A stretch of DNA of 64,000 nucleotides from Diploscapter coronatus (taxonomy: Eukaryota > Nematoda > Chromadorea > Rhabditida > Rhabditidae), in assembly GCA_964036155.1 (NCBI GenBank), contig OZ038423.1, positions 7,517,249 through 7,581,248 on the forward strand, in the 5' to 3' direction. Made by a program: the position numbers and the translations under genes. Below the pieces are notes generated by a model that was not told the origin of the DNA, ran no database searches, and saw only the letters and a list, made by a program, of their open reading frames with translations. Below, piece by piece: positions 38,503 to 51,100 of the stretch (positions within the stretch are counted from its first letter, which is position 1; every line of letters starts with the position of its first letter).

Positions 38503-40503
38503 ATGACTTTATTTTACGTATGGATATTGTTAGCCTTGACCTACTTTGTAAACTGTGATTCCAACCCAGGTTGGGGACCATACGGTGAAGTCTGTTTAAC
38601 CGGAAAGGTAAATTGCATTTTCTTCTCGGCATTTGAAATATTTATTCCATATAAATTTTCGGGGAAATATAAGATCACATTGATATTTCTTCAAAGGTAA
38701 AAAATTTCCATTTCGAATTCATTCATTCAGCCCTACGTCTATGATCCCTCGTCATCGACAGTTCCTTGGTATACAGTGAATTTGGATGAAGACCCGAAAA
38801 CTCGATGGAAGGATGTTGCAAGATCACATGGGCCACAGGTATCAATCGGAAGTTCATAATGCATACGTTTTTATTAGCTTCTTTAATGTTATTATTTTAA
38901 TTGGATTTCATAATATTTCGAATATCAACTTTAATTGAACTTCGACTTCAAATGAAGTCCATGTAGTCAGAGTCGAAGTTTAGTCTAATCTTGTGAATAC
39001 TTCCACAATATTAAAGCAACTCAATCTTAGATTCAAGCAGCTCTGAATACTGTAAAAATAATGCTGGATGGATTGTTAGGAGAAGCAATTTATCCGATGC
39101 TCGTCTCGATGGCTGGAAAGGGATTGCCTAATGTTCCTCAGCCGTATAAAGATGAAATTTATGTTCGTTTTTCAGGAGTTCCATCAAATTTTTATTGACA
39201 GCTCAAAATTTTACATCTATCAATTGAATTTTCCAAAGATTTCAGGGAATGTCAGAATATTCGGGAGTTCCTGTGAACGAGATCGCACTTCTCAACACTT
39301 TTTACGAAATCGCAAAAGGGTGCACTTCAATTGTGGCGCAGGATTCACAAGGCAAAATTTATCATGCGAGGTTCTTTCTGGGAATATAAATTTATAAGAA
39401 AAAAACCCCGTAAATTTCAGAAATCAAGATTTCGGATTTTTGTTCATTTGGAACATAACAACTCACAATTGGATGCAAACGACGGCGTTGAAAGACATCG
39501 TCATTCACGTGAACTACGAGAAGAATGGACAGATTCTTTACAAAGGAGTCACTTTTGCTGGACACCTTGGAACTCTGACAGGCGAGTTCCAATGAATATT
39601 TAACTTTTCATGAAGTTTTATGTTATTTTGTCGAATGAGCGAAGGATTTAGGAATCCGTCCTCACGGCTGGACCATATCGACGAATGCCAGATTCGGATC
39701 AGCCCGGCAAAATGTCTATGACTTCTTCTTCAGGGGAATAACCGGAAAGAGTTTCCTAATCTACGCTGATAGAGACGCTCTCGATAAGTGTGCAACTTAT
39801 CAGGAAGTTAGTCTATTAGTATGATTTGATAAGAAACAGCAGTTCAATCATAAAATAGTTAATGACAATGACTTCTTTCATTTGATTGCTTCAGGCCATC
39901 GATTACTTGAGCAACGTTCAACTGCTTGCATCCGGTTATTTCATCGTTGGTGGCAGACAGCCTGGAGAAGGAGCTATCATCACTCGATCTCCTAATGCAA
40001 CTCTCCATATTGAGGCATGAAATTATTCTGGCTTTTTTTTTTAATTTGAATAAAAGCTGCAAATTCAGACAATAGATACGAGCAAACCGAATGGATGGTA
40101 TGTTCTTCAGACGAACTATGACTGGGATGAAAATGTGATTTATTTGGACGACAGACGAGGACCTGGAAATGACTGCATGCAAAAATTGGGACAAGAAAAT
40201 GTTGATCATTACGGCCTCTATCAGGTAAAGCTGGTTTTATTTCTTCTCAGCTATATTCTTCTTGTCAGGAAAAATGAATCGTCTTTGTTCTTCAAGACAG
40301 TTTTGAGTCTGGACGACTCTTTATTTTTTAGATATCTAGCTAGAAATGATAGGAAAAACCCATAAGTTGAAACTTTATTTCAGGTACTCAGTTCAAAACC
40401 CAATCTGAATAAGGCGACGGTCTACACAGCTATTATGCAGGTTGACGAACCAACCCTGAAAGCTTTCATCAGACAATGTGATGATCCATGCTGGTTCGTA
40501 TAA
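38503..40503 (+). CDS. Acid ceramidase (ASAH1/NAAA family)
   Basis: Lysosomal N-terminal-nucleophile amidase that cleaves ceramide to sphingosine and fatty acid. Exons 38503-38607, 38731-38838, 39031-39162, 39246-39370, 39421-39581, 39652-39806, 39895-40014, 40069-40224 and 40384-40503 give 393 aa (human enzyme 395). Residues 1-18 are a signal peptide. The autoprocessing nucleophile is Cys141 in IAKGCTSIVAQD; Arg157 and Asp160 (RNQDFG), Asn318 (TNYD) and Arg331 (DDRRG) match human Cys143, Arg159, Asp162, Asn320 and Arg333. The inter-subunit disulfide partners (Cys31, Cys338) and the C-terminal pair (Cys386, Cys390) are also kept, so the enzyme should be active. Introns 5 and 7 use GC donors (ACAG|gcgagt, GAG|gcatga); reading through intron 7 hits TGA at once. 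C. elegans has two such genes, asah-1 and asah-2; which one this matches is not resolved. Confidence 0.93.
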
Positions 40504-41516
40504 ACGACCTAGACATAGTTTATTAAAAACTTGATCATAAACAATGTGACGATCAACCTTTTCAAGCATATTGGATGATGTGAACTTCATCTTACAACTT
40601 GAGATTTTTGTTTGCTTGATCCTGTAAAGAATAACAGTTATTTTTCATTTCCATAATTTATCCAGAATAAGTCGATTTCAAGTATTTTCGAAATAAACTT
40701 TGATTCCTTATCGAATAAAGAATTTTTGATTTATCATAACTTTGAATTTTCCAAATCCTTATTCCATCTCTTCACTGAATGAAATTATCAGAAGGAGTAA
40801 TAATTATTCTATTTGTGGAAGCGGCTTTAGCATCCGTGAATAATTCGATTTCGTCCGAAAATCGATTGATAAGCTAAGCTGCCCTTTCAGCTTCTTCTTT
40901 CCATTCCTTCATCTTTCCCTTTCAAATCCGCAATTCCATCACCCTTTCCTCAAGCTTATTGTCTTTCCATCTATTTTCTTTCTTATCCACGTAAATTTCC
41001 TTTTTCGGATATCTTTTCTGTCTTTCTTGGGAAATAAGCTGATTCAGCAAAGTTGCGTCTTCTCACTTTTACAAGCCGACTTTTGTTCAATGAGTTTGAT
41101 CATTCGATATTTCGAGAATTTTTCGAAATGTTTAACCTCATGATAAATTGCATGAAGAAAATGTCTTCCTGGGTAAGCTCTGCCTAGTATCAATTGCTAA
41201 TAGTTCTGTTTTCCCACTTTATGATTTATTCTGAAACAAGTTCGAAATTTAGAACTTTTCCTATTCCTTTCACTGTCTATCTGAGATGCAAATTGACTGA
41301 AAGACAACTCTGGCTGTGCCACATTCAACTTCTGTCAATATTTTCATTGAACGAATAGTTTCTAATACCGAATTGATATGCAAACGCTTGAATGCAAATA
41401 AACGTAGCTCATTCTGTCCAATTTATTGAGACAAAAACGATTATATAGCAGTGTATTAGTTCCGTGATTAATATTGTCAACGCAATCATGCGTAGAATTC
41501 TCGGTTTAGAAGGTTG
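40504..41516. other. Intergenic between ceramidase and first DUF229 gene
   Basis: Contains ceramidase polyadenylation candidates (cgaataaag near 40715) and pyrimidine-rich stretches. No coding block or clear regulatory motif. Confidence 0.45.
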
Positions 41517-44500
41517 ATGCTAATGCACATGACTCGAATTCATCAGCCCAGCTTGTTTTTATCATGTCGTAGACTTGCCAAGGTAAGTAATAAAGAGTTT
41601 ATTTATTTTTTAAAGAGCATATTGGAAAAATATTGTATGAATTTTAAAATTGATGAAATTTATTAACTGGCGAATTTGGCATGATATTCAATTTTACAGG
41701 TCGCTGTAATGTTCATTATCATAGTTGGAACGACGAACATTCTCTACGATCTATTCTCAATAGCCACTCAAAGCCCCCAACAGCAGAAGTTTAATTTCAT
41801 TAGGTAAGCTATTGTTCTGGTTGATTAGATTATTCATGACGACTAATTAGAAAATCACCATTGCATAATCATCCTCTTCGCCGTTTTCTCCATCCACCGA
41901 TTCGACAGGGAAAGAAGCCGCATATGGAAAAAAGCTTGGAGAAGAAGACCGAAGAAATTGTTGTGAATGAGAAAATTTTCATTGAACCAGGTACGGTAAT
42001 AGGAAAAAAAGAGTAAATGAAATTTGATGACACTGAGAACGAAGATTCGCTTTTTTTTTATTGATCGTAGATAAAAAAAATCGTTAAGTTGAATGTGATT
42101 GAAATTGTAGGATCATCTTTCAATCAAGTATGCCAAAAAATAGTGAAACTTCGAGGAGATTAGTTTATTTCAATAACTCGAATGCTTACTTTTGGGCAAC
42201 TAACACATTTCAGTCGATTTCAATCTGGTCGACTCGGGAGAGTCGCTGCTTCCCCATCATCCATTTGACAATGCATGCAGGTTTCCCATTGTCGCTACAT
42301 ATCCGGAGGACCTTTCGGTGATAAACACAATTGTGTCGTGTTCTATGTTAGGCTCGTTTAGAGTTATCGAGTTGGAGAGAGACTTCGAACTCTGAAATGC
42401 CCCATTGAGGAATATCCTTTGGCAACTCAAGACAGTGAAGGATACCTGTACATCCACAACCATTTCGAACATTACGGCAACATCACAGATGACGTCAAAT
42501 GCAAGGTAAACTTCATTCCCATTTTATGCAAGTTATTCGCCCATTCCAGGTGATAATTCTGGAAGGTGGCCTGAGAAATCCAAAGACGAACAAGGGCAAG
42601 GATAAAATTGAACACGCTAAGGTGTACGAAGTGAGTTTCTTTTTTAGTTTTTACTAATTATTAATTAAAATGTCTGGAGATAGCTATAGTTTCTCAGACG
42701 ATATTTTTATTTTATTGAAAAAAGGGAGAAGGGATGAAATGCTTGCAGGGAATCGAGAACAAGCGTCTCTGGGTGAATGCAGACAATTATCTCGTAAAAT
42801 GTACGAGACAGGGAAAGGTGATGTGGGAGAAGCCCTTTGCAGGAATGCGGGACGACTCGAAGGAGAGGAACGTGATGCTTGTCGCGAAAGATGTGTCAGG
42901 ATTAGACTCTTTCGGGATGAGAATTCGGGAAAAGCCGAAGAAAACACCGGAAAGGTACTCGATCGATATACTCGGATTCGATTCTACAGGTTCGTTTCAC
43001 ACATTGCAATATTCCAAGAACTCATTGACCTTTAATCATTGTAAAATTTCGATGCAAATCCTTTGAAGGAGGATTCGACACTTTAGTTTGATGTCAATTT
43101 CAAATCTGAATTGGAAACTTCTACTCTCAACAACAAAAACTTTCCCAGCACTCTAGCCATTACAATTTATTCTTAGCGCGAAATATGTTTGTCCGACATA
43201 TGCCGAGAACCGTAGACACGATGAACAAACTCGGGTATCACTTCTTATATGGATACAACAAGGTATAAGTTGAAGCGGTTTGAAATGTTCACCATTAATA
43301 ATTCTTCAAGGTCGGCGACAATTCCGTCATCAATCTTGGACCACTCTTGGTTGGCGATATGAAGGGTCGGATTGTAAAAAATTATAAAGTCAACCATTAT
43401 TTTTAAATTTAGAAGCTCTTGATGCACCAATGAATGACATCAGTGGTGATCTGAATGCAGATTGGCTCTTTCCTCTGCACAGCAAACTCGACCCATCCGC
43501 TGTTCCGTTCCTTTGGAAACTGATGAAAGAAAGTAGGTGTTCAGGTGTTCATTGTCAGCATCTTGGGTGATTCGATTTTGAATTCTTTTCCATTCGGTAT
43601 ATATTTAAAAATTGCGTAATTAGTCCAATTCCAATATATGAAACAGTTCAAGGAATACTTCATTTTTCAAAGAAACTCATGAATCGATTGCAGAGTTCGG
43701 CTGTAAAACGATGTTCAACGATGATCCATCAGTCAAGCAGCGAGGCCTCTTTCATTATCCCAGATACGAGTTCCTTCCAGGATTCAGCGAGATGCCTGCT
43801 GATCACTACTATCGACCATATTATGTCACGTTGTTCGAGGTATGGTTTTGGAAGGCTTGTTAGAAGACTCAATATTTTCCTCGAAATGGCCGCAATTTTG
43901 CATGATAAAAATTTATTCCAGAAATGGTTGTATGGACCATGCAAGGATGGCGATCAGATCCAGAAGGATTTCGTGGATCTCTGGTATCGATTTGCACAGA
44001 GATATCAAGACGTGTGTCACTTTGGATTCACATTCATTACGACGTGAGTTAATTAGAAAAAAAAACGTCCCTTTAAAAATACTTGTCTTGAAGATTGACT
44101 CATGAGGCGGGTTTGACCATTGAACTGATAGACGAGTATCTTGCGGGTCGACTTTCACAACTCCATTTGACTGGTAAGAAATGGAAGACTTCGAATGGTT
44201 CTCGAGTGAACGATTCGATGGTTTCAAATTATGAAAAATTATTCAAAAAAGGTGATTGATAGCTTGTCTTGAATCATTAGGTGCTCTCGACAACAGTTTG
44301 TCGATAATAATGGGCGACCATGGAAATCGTATCGGAATACAGCAATTTAGTTACACAGGTTGCTCAGAAGTTGCAAAGGAGGATTCTGATATCTTGTTTT
44401 CAGGAAGAATCGAAGAAAGAATGCCTCTGATGGCTATTCGACTGCCGACTAATTTCGCAGAAAAATATCCGAATGAATACGCAAATTTCCTCAAGAACAA

Positions 44501-45828
44501 GTTCAAGTTGACAAGGTATAATATGCTTGACAAGGCTGTCTAAATTTCAATGCCAAGAATTTCGATCTTCATAATTCCGATTCCAATTTGTTAAAATGAA
44601 CATTTCGTACAGTCTTGTTGATTAACCATTGACGTTATTTTTCCGTAATTTTAGCAACTTCGATGTGCACCAAATGTTGAAGGATATCGTGCTTTCGAGA
44701 ATGGGTGATAAAGATGCAAAACGAAATGGAAGAGGAATCAGTCTGTTCACAGAAATTCCGAAGGAAAGGCAGGACTAAAGGACAGTTATCCATACAATAA
44801 AATAAAACTTTTAGAACCTGTCGAGATGCCCTTGTTCCATATAATTTCTGCGCGTGCATGATAGATCGCTCGAATGATACAAACAGAAATCCGAATGTTA
44901 GTCCGCCTGGAGAGCACGTACCATATAATTCGAGAATGGACAACGTTGAACCGCAGAATGTTGAAGAGGTAAGATTCGAGATATCAATGCTAGGTGGGAA
45001 TTTGTAATTGATTTTTTCTTTTTCAAAATTGCGATTTTGCAACTATCAATTTAACACTTGGAAAAAAGAGTTGTCTTTGAAATTTTCAACATCAATTAAT
45101 ATTCAAATCATCCAGGATAATCGTAGTTTCCTTCAGATTTTGAATTTAGAGATCCTACGAAGCGATAAAGACATGGCTAGAGGAATCTGAATTGAATCAG
45201 TGCATATCGCCAGAATCTATCGAAATCAACAGTACTCTTGATCTTCAATCATTTCTAAAATAATTTCAATTTCTTTAGAAACGATCTACACGCTCAGTCT
45301 GAACCCATTTGCGCGTCACGGATTCCGAACTCTGACTAATTTGACACGGAATGAGGACATAACGAAGCTACCACATAAGTTGGACGTATGATCACAAATA
45401 TTTATATTCGAAAAAAACTGTCGAAGTTTAGTATTATTATCACGAAATGCCAGTTTCTGCAACTGCCGTGACTGGAACTCCTCTAAAACTTCTGTTCCGT
45501 ATCGAGGAGGAAGTAAAACGGGTTAGTCGATGGTGAAAATAATCATCATAATCTCCTGAAAGTAATTTTGAGCTGGGAGAGTTCGAAACAGGCGAGGAGA
45601 TTGTGATATTTTTAATCCTAGGATTCATGAATGAACTTTCCAAACTATCATTTTAAGTATCAGATTAAAATACTGAATCGAAATACTTTTCAGAAGTTAT
45701 TCAATGTAGTGTTCGAGCCGTTCGTCCTTATGGCCCCTCAAATCTGCTATCGACCTTCGATAATTGAGACCTGCTCGTGCATGCTCAATAACTTGCAGAA
45801 ACCTAAAACAGCATTCGCGAAGACGTAG
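41517..45828 (+). CDS. DUF229 sulfatase-superfamily membrane protein, copy A
   Basis: Twenty-one exons give 786 aa: 41517-41582, 41700-41803, 41851-41990, 42214-42317, 42362-42505, 42550-42630, 42749-42989, 43177-43262, 43311-43365, 43413-43532, 43694-43839, 43922-44043, 44094-44173, 44281-44358, 44404-44515, 44655-44768, 44815-44968, 45150-45231, 45279-45385, 45432-45521, 45694-45828. Residues 23-45 form one signal-anchor helix (VAVMFIIIVGTTNILYDLF), so the large domain is lumenal or extracellular. The nucleophile-region motif GFDST (289-293) precedes HMPRTVDTMNKLGY, and the metal motif GDHGNR lies at 508-513, as expected for the alkaline-phosphatase/sulfatase fold. DUF229 substrates are unknown. 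The C-terminal third is cysteine-rich (CSCML near the end). Intron 16 has a GC donor (AAAG|gcagga). In-frame ATGs at 41517, 41523 and 41529 compete for the start; the first was chosen. Copy B lies 2.3 kb downstream. Confidence 0.9.
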
Positions 45829-48127
45829 TGTAGAAATTTAGGTTTGAATTATGGTTCCATCTAAGCTTCACATTAGCGTTTAGGGCTCTTCCTTTCTACT
45901 TCTGGGTTGGCTTTCAAGAACAGATCTCATTCATAAGCTTATAATGCGTCAGAATTGTCATAATTTTAGGATTTTTAGTAGGACTGGTTAGTTGGAATAA
46001 AATTTGTACAAGGTGTGGAAAAAGCTGATTGAGTGAATTTATAAGTCAACTAATTCACAAAAAGGGACGATAATGGACTACAAGCAAGAATACAATAAAC
46101 ACATCTGTTATTTTTAAATTCTTATCTTATTCTAAATTGGCAAACCGTGTCCTAAATCTCATGAAATTAAGTATCAATTTGTGTGCGATCTACTATCAAT
46201 CAAATCACGCGCATCGTAAATTAGTTTCGATGATAAGGTTTTTCGAACGATTTGGGGACAACCACCTGTTGATTACTCAATCGTTCGAGATATTTTCTAG
46301 AAATGAGTGAGATTTATATAAAATCTACCAATATGATTTACTTTGTGTTATAAAATGAATAAAAGTTTACTTTTCAAGGATTCAGCTATTTGATAGTTTT
46401 TCTCAGAGTTTGGAAAGATAGTGATGAAAATTGTGTCTTGAGCTGTTGTTATTTTCATCAACTATCGATGGAAAAAGGGTTACAATAAATCACTCATTTT
46501 GCAGTGAATAACACGCAAAACACAAGTGGCTTCATAATTATCAATGAAAAAGGTTATTTTTCTGGAAAAATATTAGTTACCTTCTGGAAAATAAAAGCGA
46601 GATCTGTAACCAGAATTGAATGATTATTCTTTTTCAGCTGCTTATTGTTGGTGATAAAATCATCTCCATCGGTAATCTGCTAGAAGCGGGTCAATTTCAG
46701 TAACTGTGACCACAGATTGATGGAGATGGCTGATTCGAGAAATATCTTGCTTGAACTTGTCACATTTTCTGACTTCAGATCGGACCGTTTCTCAAACTCC
46801 GAAATTATGACGAGATTATAATAATTTGTCATCGTTCGAAGTCGTATTTTAACACAACAATTTGCGTGTTAGAAGAATTCTTACACGCTCTAAGAAAACA
46901 GTAATAAACTTGACAGTAAATCTGTAATTTTTTATACGAATAAACTTTAGGAATGTTTCATTTTTCATACTATAGGAATGGACGTCAGTTTTTCACTAAT
47001 TTTACAGTCTAAGACTATGAAATTCATGAAGTAAGCTAAAATGAATTGCCATTAAAGCTCAGTTCCGATGATCAATTTTGATCTTCGATATATGTTAGTT
47101 CCGACAATTTCCTTAATTTTGCAGCTACTCTGAGCGTGATCAGAGTACTACCAGTTTATTTATAAACCGAGTAAAACTTAGTTGGACAGTTTCGCTAAAA
47201 GCATTGATATGGTTGACGCGCGCAAAAACTTATTGCTTGCCGAAGATGAGAGAAGTGGGGAGAGATGGAGGAGAAAAACGAAACTACAGAAGAAAAATGG
47301 AAATTCGTCAAACTCTATCAGTAGATAGACAAAACACACTATTTCTGGAACAATGAAGAAAATAAAGCCAAACAAATTCGCTTATGTGTCGATTCGTGTT
47401 GATCAGTATTTTAACTTCTCAGATTATCAGATCAACAGTATCGATTTTCCAATTATCTTTTTATCTTATTAAAATTTTAAACTACAGACTCCCCACTCAT
47501 CAGTGAACCAGTAATTCTAGATGGCTATCATAAAACAATACGTTTCGCTAAAACTGTGCCCTTTTTCTCATCAGAAAGTGACATTTGATCGCTTCTCGTT
47601 TTTGTTGGTGAATTTTATTTCTACTTACCCGACCATTTAGCCACTTAGGGTTCTGAATTCCAGTAATTTATCGTCATTCGTTCAAGACTGTTATGGTAGA
47701 GAATAGTCGTTTTCATTTCTTTCTGAGCCAAATACTGATTTCTGTTTTCTTGAATCTGAACGTTCAATTCTGCTACAGTTCAATTGTGAAATAATGATCA
47801 AATTTTATGTTCTGCTCAATTGCTAAATATATTACCTGCAACATGCAAATTATTTTATCTGTTCATTCATACTTCGTATATACTTTGAATAATTAAGCAG
47901 CTTATCAGTATTTCACATAATCATGATTATTCTTAGTAAAATAGGATTTTCAATTCACCCTACTTTACACAACTTCTCTCATGCTCTTGATATTCAAAAA
48001 CTATCATTCGCCCATTCATTTATTTTCTCTTACGAGTAGAATTAAAGTCGATTTTATATTTATCCTCTAAATTCCTCTGAAGGAGACACAATTTCACAGA
48101 CGCCATTACAGAGTTTTTAGACAGACC
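45829..48127. other. Intergenic between DUF229 copies
   Basis: Has the copy A polyadenylation candidate (ggaataaaa near 45996), a broken PDZ-like block (46505-46905, listed separately) and otherwise AT-rich sequence. The stretch at 47198-47325 is coding-like on composition but matches nothing I recognise. Confidence 0.4.
46505..46905 (+). pseudogene. PDZ-like fragment
   Basis: Three blocks bounded by splice-like sites read SGFIIINEKGYFSGKIL (46505-46575), LLIVGDKIISI (46638-46671) and LKLRNYDEIIIICHRSK (46780-46905, then TAA). Their order fits a nematode PDZ-type domain (Gly-Phe start, L-x-V-G-D-x-I-x-S loop, final strand ending in a basic residue). Blocks one and two join in phase; the third does not without another exon, and I see none. 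It may be a decayed gene, or a small gene whose middle exon I cannot resolve. Confidence 0.35.
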
Positions 48128-51100
48128 ATGGATATTCGTTTACTTGGTCAACGACAACCCCAGACGATGATAGCTTTTAGAGGAATCATTAAAGTAAGAA
48201 TAATTATTCCCTTTAATATTCAATTTATCTTAATTTAGTGTATTCTTCTAACTATAATTATAATAGGAACTATTCATATTGTTTATACAGCGATTAGCTT
48301 AATGAATCAAGATAAGCATAGGAATGATGCAGAACCTACAAAGTAAGTTTCTTATTATGAACTACAGTAACCCAACAATTGCTAACCCAGGCCGGCATTT
48401 TTCTCGAAGACAGTGGTGGACGATGACAAACCGCCCCCTTACGTGCATTTGGCATACAATGTCGACCCTGATTTGGAGCATGACGAAAATGAACTCAACG
48501 ACGTTCATCATAATCAGCCAGGTTCACTTTTCACTTCGATTATTTTTACTGTAAAATTAGCTCGTGCAAGTGGAACTTGTTTTTATTTTGAAAGAGAAAT
48601 TCGTTCCCTGTTTATCGCATGATACCATAAACGGTTAAAAATTGAGAATAATAATTATTTTAGTTGATTTGAATTACAATGACACGGAGGAATCGCTGAT
48701 TTCCCATCACCCATTCGACAACACATGCAAATTCCCTATCATCGCTACTTATCCTGAGGATCTCTCGGTAAGAGACGTGACTAAAAACCAATAAGCCGCT
48801 AAAATTAAAATAACCATGGGCGAGAATGGATTAATGAATCGAACTCGATATCGGGATCAAAATCGATTTTTTTCATATCTGCTTCTGATCTTGATTTGAT
48901 ATTCTCGCTTCGTACTAATCACAAGCGTTTGCATTCTCTGAAAAATCACGCTATTTTAGAATTTTCAATTTGATGATTTCTTGTGAAGGTCACTCTAAAG
49001 ACCGAACTTGCATTATGAAGAACGCGGTTTTCTCTAGCAATTCTATTTAGCCAATAAACTAAGCGACTTTTGAAAATGAGTGGTCAATGGGTGCGTGACC
49101 TTCGCAGCTCTTAATTTGAGACTGATAGATGAAATAAACATTATTGAAGCTAGTTCTAAGTGAATGATAATGCTATGTTCAGAGCTATCGAGTCGGGGAG
49201 AGATTGCGTCGATTGAAATGCGAGAACAAGGAGTTCCCCATGGCCTCTCAGGACAGCGAGGGATACCTGTACGTCCACAATCATTGGGAACATTTCAAGA
49301 ATATCACCACTGACGTCAAGTGCAAGGTTGGATGATGCTTTATTTCGGACCCATAAATGTGAACCCAAAATGGCACCTACACTCAGTCCCAAAATATTTG
49401 ACTCAATCAGCTTTTAGTCGCTCAAACTGTTTGGGGTTCTTTCATAAATCTACTTCGTTGAAGAAAAAAAAATCAATAATATCAGATTCTCATCATCGAA
49501 GGTGGCCTGAGAAATCCGATCACAAACAAGGGCAAAGACGTATTCACTCCTGTCAAAGTCTACGATGTAAGTCAAAGTTTCGTTCTTTTACATTTGCTAC
49601 TATTGCTTTCGTAAATCAGAGTTCCATATTCTACACAGCTTATTTTCTAGTGTGTCAAAATGAAAGAAATGCGCTGAAAGGAGAGATGTCTAAAATTGTA
49701 TTGTTTTGCTAACTTCTAAACTTTTCATCGAACTCGACCCATAAGTTGTAGAAATGACTATGGGAAAGGGAATAATATTTTTGCAAGAAATAGGTCATCT
49801 ATATTTGACTCGAATTTGGGTTTTATAAAAAGTTTCTTTCTAGGATGATTTTTCATGAAATTGATAGAACTTCGTTGATAAGTGTCATTGAGGGTGTAAA
49901 ACAGTCTACTGCTGCCGTTAATTACTCATTTGCGAATCAAAATACAGGCGGTCAGAGAATTGATTGCCAAATGACAATTCATTTCTAAAACATGACGACA
50001 TTTCACGAGAAGAGGTTTCAGTGTAATTTCTGAGTGAGAAAATTGAAATGAAAGGCATTGAAGGGCATGATTTACACGTGCTAAGCATGCTTCGAAGTCA
50101 CAGTTAGGTGATAGAAATAAAAAAACACTTTGAGGAACTGTATGATGCCATATTTGCATCCATATATTTCATTCGTTTATAAGGACATTGATACTTCGTT
50201 TGTGAATTCTTGACACCCAAAGTTCTCCTAGCAGATAATTAGTTAATGATCGCATCATTCTTTCTGAAACCGGAAAAATAGCCAGCCGAACTTGTGTAAC
50301 CAATTCGCCAAGTTGCTGTTGTTTTCTTTAGTTTTTATAAGGATCAGAGTATAAGAACATGCTGAACACCAACAATATATTGTTTTTCTTTTCTCGCAAA
50401 TTTTTCAATGATCTGATCACTAACTAGAAGAAATGAAAGTTAGAAAAAATCGAAATTGCAAGTCTCGAGACGTTTACCATTTGAACCGAAATTGATCAAA
50501 ATTGTCTTATCAAAAATCGGACTGAAATTCTGTTTCGTTATTGTCCATGATAGCTGTCTCTCATTTCAACTACTTTAAGTTACCGTAGCAAATAGTATGA
50601 ATAATTGTGAATTTTATGTGGAACAAACCTCAACACATTCAATAGCTGAAATTGACTAACTTATGCAATTACATAAAGAAAAACGTTGTATCCTTTTCAG
50701 GCAATCGTAAACAAGCGTCTGTGGATCAACGCGGACAGTTATTTGGTTCGCTGCGAGAGGGAAGGAGAACTCGTATGGGAGAAGCCCTTTGCTGGAATGA
50801 GGGATGTTAACAAGCTGAAGAACACGATGACTGTCGAGAAGGATGTGAATTCTCTCAATCCATACGGATTAAAGCTCAGGAAAGCTCCCGAGATTGTTCC
50901 CGACAGATACTCCGTCGACGTTATTGGATTCGACTCTACAGGTGCTTCACATTTTTCATGAATCATAGATGCTTCCCATAATCAAGGGAGCAGATGTGCA
51001 AATTATCTGATGATTATCAGTGTCATGAACTTCCATTCCATTTCAGTAGTTTTATTTTGAGTTCTACAAATTTGAGTCGCTACAGCATTTAGGAATATCT

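Noticed and set aside
42670..43035. 121-codon ORF in DUF229-A
   Set aside because: Frame-shifted shadow of exon 7, whose conserved reading is in another frame.
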